Positions 58,711 through 64,000 of a DNA stretch of 64,000 nt are shown here, in pieces. A program made the position numbers and the translations under genes. Below the pieces are notes generated by a model. It was not told the DNA's origin and did not search any database. It was given only the letters and a program-made list of their open reading frames with translations. Location of the stretch: positions 5,500,501 to 5,564,500 of the forward strand of contig NC_080564.1 in the NCBI RefSeq assembly GCF_030253575.1, given 5' to 3'. Numbering within the stretch: the first letter of the stretch is position 1; every line of letters begins with the position of its first letter. The DNA comes from Rhododendron vialii (lineage: Eukaryota; Streptophyta; Magnoliopsida; Ericales; Ericaceae).

Positions 58711-60250
58711 TTGAAAACAGTTTTTGAATCAACAATGACTCTGTAAATTGCTCCAGATGAAGTATCTGAAACATAAATGCAAACAATATCCCAGTTATTG
58801 CCATGAATTTTCTCAAGTCAGGTTTGTGTTACTCTGACTCAAACTACTTATCAGGTGACCATGACCATAGGAGAGTAGTTTCATAAGACTAATCTAAAAA
58901 ATTTCAATGTCTTGTGTTTTGTGGGGTGGATTGTTCAACAAATATATGATTAATTTTCTTGTAACCCTGTGCGTATCCGGGTGAACTTATGCACATAGTG
59001 AACTTATGCACATCTTGACTAATTCATGGAGACTAATCTCAATATCTACGGGGGCCAATTAAAGTTAGGGTAAAATCTCATGTGAACCTAAGAGTCGATA
59101 GCACATGAGAGGTTTTGACCTGAGACGTTAGGAGGTATTTTTACACTTCTGATTCCCCTCATCAAAACGAATGAGATGATCTAAAAATTATTATGTAAAG
59201 CTAAAAATGGATAGCTAAAAGTTAAATAATACTGATTGTCTTTTACCAAAATTAATCATATAAAAGTTTATATAAGACAACACTAAAGACCCAAAAAGAC
59301 CCTTTTTCAAACTTTTTCCGTCTTTTTAGTGAATTTTTTTTTCAACCTTGATCTATATTTTTATACTTAATCACTTCCTCACATCAAGAAGAATGATTAA
59401 TCCAACAAATTTTAACCAAATCTAGTACAGTAAAAATTAAGAGAAAACAAGTCTCGGCCAAAAAGACCCACAAAATTAGGCCAAAGGCACCATAAGTTTC
59501 GGACCTTGACCACCATGCAAATGCCTGGGTTGACGAATCCATACTTCATTGTACTGTTTGTTGTTCTAAATACCAGAAATTCAGTATCCATGCATGGATT
59601 GATAACTCTATCTCCTTTTCAATTTGATTAGTAATCAAACAGACTGAAGAACTCCAAATCTTTTCGTTTCAAAGAGGACATAAATAAAGCACTACTTTGT
59701 CTTGTGGCCAAAACTCACGTTTCCGAAACTGCACTTCCACTTGTGATACTCTGTTTTATAAACTCCTACACACACTCACACATACGTATATATGTACATG
59801 TATATATAGGGGGAATCAGAGAATGAAACCCAGAAGAGAGTGGAACTCCAAAGCTTCCACCAACAAATCTCAAACAAAAATTAGAAACACCAAGTTCCTC
59901 AACCAAACTAGTGCCTTACTGGTGCCAACAACATGAAAACATCTGCGTGCAGAAAAATTCTCATACAGAATACCATAACACACAATTAAAAAAAAAAAAC
60001 AAACAGCATGGAATCAGATTCTATAAGTTGAACACATATCAACTCAACGAAATTCGCGGAAAAATCGGACAGGAGAACGGTACCTTTAATGATCCACCTA
60101 GAAGGCCAGAGTCCTCTGTTTTTTTTTTTTTTCCGGCACCAGAGTCCTCTGTTTCGAGATGGGTTGAAGAAAAAGAGAACAGGAAACCGAAGAGGAGGAG
60201 AACAAATGACAATGCTGAACTGGAAATCAAAATGATTGATAGTATTTGAT
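58711..60250 (-). other. Upstream region of KLCR with a possible 5' leader exon
   Basis: A possible non-coding first exon runs from about 60240 to 60082 on the minus strand, ending at a donor (ATTAAAG|gtaccg), with TATA-like tatatatata words near 60258-60272. The matching acceptor would lie shortly before 58710. This is inference from base composition only. Otherwise the region is AT-rich with no recognised gene. Confidence 0.3.
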
Positions 60251-60299
60251 GTTTTATATGTATATATATGTGTGTGACCATGTAGTACAGATAATTTTG

Positions 60300-62192
60300 T
60301 GGGGTTGGCAAAATATTTTCGGTGGAAGGTGGAAGGGTGAACGACGTTGACCTCTCCCCCACTACCAAACGCCGCCGCCTACAACCGCCAGATACGCTGT
60401 TTTTTTTTTGATAAGCCGGATACGCTGTTTTATTGTTTGTGATTCCTTTTTTTTTATTTGTTTTATTTTTAATGTTAGTTTCAAAGCTGTGACAGGGGAG
60501 AGTTTGGCGGGATTAAAAACTGTTTTTTCAACGCGGATAGATTACGAGCGATTCTACCTACGTGACAACCAACAACTGATAAAAGAAAAGTCTCTCACAG
60601 TTGGCTAATTGTTTCCCACGTGGCAAGAGAGACGAATCGGGTGACCTCGTACTTCGCCACGTGGCGCGATCGGGTAAGCTGAGGGAGTGGTTCTCGTCAA
60701 AATAATATTTTACCATGACCCCGGCCGGTCTACAGCTATTAATCTTCACTCTATGCCTTCGCGCATTATGTAGGCGTAACTTGGCCATGCCCTCTCAAGG
60801 AAAACGGACATGAAGAAACTTCAATTACTCGCTTGGTGATCTAATCTTTTGTTATGGTTTGTGTTTGATACTCCCTACGTAGAGGTTCGTATGGCACGGG
60901 AAGGCCTTTCTCTTCCTCGTAAAAAATGCGGTGTAAAAATACGGTATCAAGAACATTGGTGTAAAAATACAGTATCAAGAACATTGCTCAGCAAACAAAC
61001 TACCAGTACCAGTATAGGAAGAAAGTAGAAAGTTTGGGTAGCTAGTAGGTAGGAGTCGTAGGACAGCAGGGCAATCTTGATCAAATTAAGTCAAATGATT
61101 AAGATGGTTAGTAGGAACATCAACTTCTCAATACGTACTTGGGAAATTGTTAACGATAACAAATCTCGTTCACAAAAAGACTTCTACAGCCACCGACGGT
61201 GGACGTACCGACTGACCTTGCACCGACGGCCACACGGGGCCCTCTACGGGTCCCACACCAAAAAAAAATCTGTAATCCGACACTCGTTTTTTTTTTTTTT
61301 TTAAATAAAAATTATTCAATGGCTCGAATTCTCCGTGCGGAACCTATAGTACTGGGCTAGCTCCGCGTGGGCATAGCATTTTCGCAAAAAGAAATAAGAC
61401 AGTAACCAATCGCTGTGATGTACTTACGTTATAGAATAGTGTTATCATAACTACTAGATATTCTGATGTTCCAACCGCCAGATCACCCGAATTCCCTAAC
61501 AAGAGGATCCTATGTATCGGGACTAATTATTACTAACACTAGTAGTATAACTGTTTGACACTATTTTCCGAGCAGAAACGATACGGGTGTAGACGTGAGC
61601 CCGCGCATACAAATGATCGGAGCCGCTTATTTTGTTCAGGGGAATATTGGTAGCGGCGTGTACGATTTGAAGCATCAAATTTATTCCAGAATTAACCAAT
61701 AAAATGATGTTTTAAATAAAATGAACGGTTTCAAATCAACTTTGTGAGGTTCAAAATGGTTTCCAAATGGATCTGTGCGCGTGGAAATTATTTGTCCCCA
61801 AATAGTGCCGTTTTCGGAAGCTCTTGGGGAAAAAAAACTGATGGACACTCTCATTCATGTGAAAATTAAGTTAGATAGAATATTTATTGATATTTAAATT
61901 GTGAAAGAAATAGATGACCCATATAATTCATCACGATGACCTACTTATAAAATAAACGCGTATGATTTACTACTTGATTACGAATGTCTAATTAACCTGA
62001 TTTTTTCTACGTAAAATATATTCCTTGGATTATTCTAAAAAAAATAGATTTTGAATGATTGACGAGAGGACCGACTCGAAATGAATCCCCATCGAAATCC
62101 ATCTGAGTGTTTTTCTAGAATATACCATTGCAACATCTTTTCTTTCTTTGATCTGTATGACTGTATTCTAACATCTTCTCAGCATGGGCAGA
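60300..62192. other. Intergenic, no gene recognised
   Basis: Contains short direct repeats (tacgctgttttttttt-type at 60394 and 60420; gtgtaaaaatac and gtatcaagaacatt at about 60930-60985). Frames are short and match nothing known. Confidence 0.4.
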
Positions 62193-62420
62193 ACTACGAG
62201 AAATTTTTCGGTACGGAATGGGTATGTCCCATTCACTCGGTACATTTGAGCCATTCAATACATTTTTGGACAGTTCGGATTGAAATTCTCTCTATCCTCT
62301 CTCCCCAACACTTTCTCTCTCCAAATCCGAGTCTTTCAAAAACGCATTGGACGATTCAGATGCGCCGACCGGACACAATGTATACGCTCTTGGCATTGAA
62401 ATTTTTTCCCAGAACTACAA
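62193..62420. repeat. Dispersed repeat, related to pieces at 3831-3920 and 4732-4910
   Basis: The stretch runs agaaatttttcggtacggaa, gggtatgtccca, cagttcggattgaaattctc, caaatccgagt, tttcaaaaacgca, gaaattttttccc. The same words appear in the same order at the two left-hand sites. No terminal repeats were identified. Confidence 0.55.
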
Positions 62421-63109
62421 TAGGTCAAGTGGGGTCAATTGACCCACTGACTTTCACATTTACGCAAAATAGATAGTTTTACGCAATCCATTTAATTTGA
62501 TGAGTCAGCTATGACAGCGATGAACTGAACCTCAATCCTAATTAAGTAGCAAACCAAATTCAATTAATGGAAAGAATATCCACTGAAATGATATTATACC
62601 AACCAACAGCTTCCATTATTTGTTTTCACAAAATAAAATTTTAAATTAGTCATCTCGCTATTATTCGTCTAATCTCTTCAATAAACATACTACCCCACCA
62701 AGTTTTAAAATGAAAACTATAATGGAAGAATCCTATTATCCTAATGTAGTCGATAATTATCTGATAAAATTCATTTGTGTTGTGTCCCCTAATTTTGGCA
62801 TAGATTTTGAAAATATTCTCGTATTCTACTTATAAACGGGAAGTGATCTTCATCTATATATTGTCTGAATTCATATGAAATTTCAAGTTTTCAACATTAT
62901 CTTTGCACTTGTTTATAATGAAGACAAAAAAAAAAAGGAGTGTAAATGGTACGTTAGGACATGTGATTGTCAAGGTTCGTGAATATAAACATGATAAATG
63001 TTGGGTCTTATTATACCTATATGGGAATACTAGATGAGTCATCCCTTATAGACTTTATCTTTTAAATGGGTCTAAGTTCATTTAATGTGGGGAAAATGGC
63101 GGCTCAGAA

Positions 63110-63201
63110 CGTGTTTTGATAATTAATACCCGTCAATGACATTTTCAACATTAACAAATGTTCTCAGCATATCCTTAGTGGGTATTAATTATCAAAACAC
63201 G
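63110..63201. repeat. Perfect 21-bp inverted repeat with 50-nt loop
   Basis: cgtgttttgataattaatac (63110-63129, plus c at 63130) is exactly complementary to 63181-63201. After each arm a gtcaatgac or gtcattgac word follows. Confidence 0.75.
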
Positions 63202-63553
63202 TCATTGACCGTCATTTTACTTTCAATCTATATTTGGTTGCAAGCCTGCAAGTGATATATATGGTGTAAATCCTGCAGTTTCTCTGTTTCTCTTTAAGGG
63301 ATTGAGCCTTACACACGGTCAGGAATCAAACATCGTACAAACTCCTATCAAGTGGTATCAAAGTTGACGGCGCGATTAGTGGGCTTGCATGGATTACTCT
63401 TGATGAAGTAGGAAAAATTTTAAAGTGACTCTGGAGAAGCAATGGTGGAAGTGGATGGGGGGCAACTGGCAAGTCTGTGGCAAGGTGGTTAGATGATGGA
63501 GTGAGATGGATGGCTCTCAGTTGATGGAATGAACGCAATGAATGCGTTTGTTC

Positions 63554-63650
63554 AAATATAAAGCTATAGAAATTTTCGTTTGACGAAAAAAAATATAAAG
63601 CTATAGAAATTTTCGTTTGAGGAAAAAAAAAATAAAGCTATAGAGTAGTA
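63554..63650. repeat. Tandem repeat, period about 37 bp, 2.5 units
   Basis: aaatataaagctatagaaat, tttcgtttga and an A run occur at 63554 and 63591, and a partial unit at about 63630. Confidence 0.8.
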
Positions 63651-64000
63651 GATCATAAATAAGGGAGAGTTTGGATGCAAAAAGATTAAGTCCCCGCAGA
63701 ATGGAGCCCATGAAGTTCATACCTAAGGGTGAAAGTTGTTAAGTCATGGACGGCCCAATAAAATTGAATAACTCATCACCCACAAATTGAAATTGAATAC
63801 CTCATCACTTGCAGCTTAAGTGTCCAAATGGGTTTGATTTATTCAATATATATTAGGTCCAGTTTCTTCCCAATTACTCAATATGCATGTGGCACTTGTC
63901 TAGCCGAGTCTGATATTGTTTAAAGATTATGCAAACAGTCTTCAATCTAATTTTCTTGTTTAGTTATCACATACTAACTCTTGTGTTTGGTATACTTAAA
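63651..64000. other. Window end, nothing recognised
   Basis: AT-rich sequence with no gene or bounded repeat. Confidence 0.4.

Overview
The window is nuclear DNA from a flowering plant, almost certainly a eudicot. Genes are intron-rich with GT-AG splice sites, intergenic DNA is AT-rich, and there are many short inverted-repeat transposons (MITEs), tRNA-derived SINEs and long GA/CT microsatellites. Species cannot be fixed from sequence alone. No prokaryotic features, CRISPR arrays, tRNA or rRNA genes were seen.

Layout, left to right. (1) 1-5.1 kb is repeat-rich and has no gene I can support: a SINE with target-site duplications, a GGTACC-rich foldback element, and a 1-kb terminal-inverted-repeat element carrying a run of 33 C. 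(2) 5.1-8.2 kb holds a seven-exon gene for a proteasome assembly chaperone 3 (PSMG3/PAC3) homologue. (3) 8.2-12.6 kb is a MITE graveyard with two clear nested insertions. (4) 13.0-23.6 kb is a cluster of DUF1645 genes: two intact single-exon copies, a third whose 3' end was lost to a transposon-like insertion, and two complementary fragments in opposite orientation that look like one gene split by an inversion. (5) 27.4-32.2 kb (minus) is DEG1, a chloroplast lumenal serine protease, with a plastid ndhG fragment and a LINE fragment in its introns. (6) 33.1-40.2 kb (minus) is a 14-exon gene for an OM47-type outer-membrane beta-barrel protein. (7) 41.4-55.7 kb holds four tandem five-exon GDSL esterase/lipase genes: the two left copies are broken (one also lost the catalytic Ser) and the two right copies are intact. 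A 1.37-kb Mutator-like element with a perfect 9-bp target duplication lies between the first two. (8) 56.5-58.7 kb (minus) is a kinesin light chain-related (KLCR/CMU) TPR protein. (9) 58.7-64 kb is intergenic, with a perfect 21-bp inverted repeat and a dispersed-repeat copy.

The order DEG1 - OM47 - GDSL esterase - KLCR is the same as I recall for Arabidopsis chromosome 3 (At3g27925, At3g27930, At3g27950, At3g27960), and a DUF1645 gene (At3g27880) lies nearby there. This supports the identifications and points to an old conserved block in which the GDSL and DUF1645 genes multiplied locally. The genes do not form a pathway: they act in proteasome assembly, thylakoid protein quality control, the outer membrane, the cell wall or apoplast, and cortical microtubules. 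I found no clearly new biological system. The most interesting signals are local gene birth and decay: the inversion-split DUF1645 gene, the catalytic Ser-to-Asn GDSL copy with a duplicated splice site, the conserved 3'-UTR block in DUF1645 genes, and CT microsatellites placed directly at 5' splice sites.
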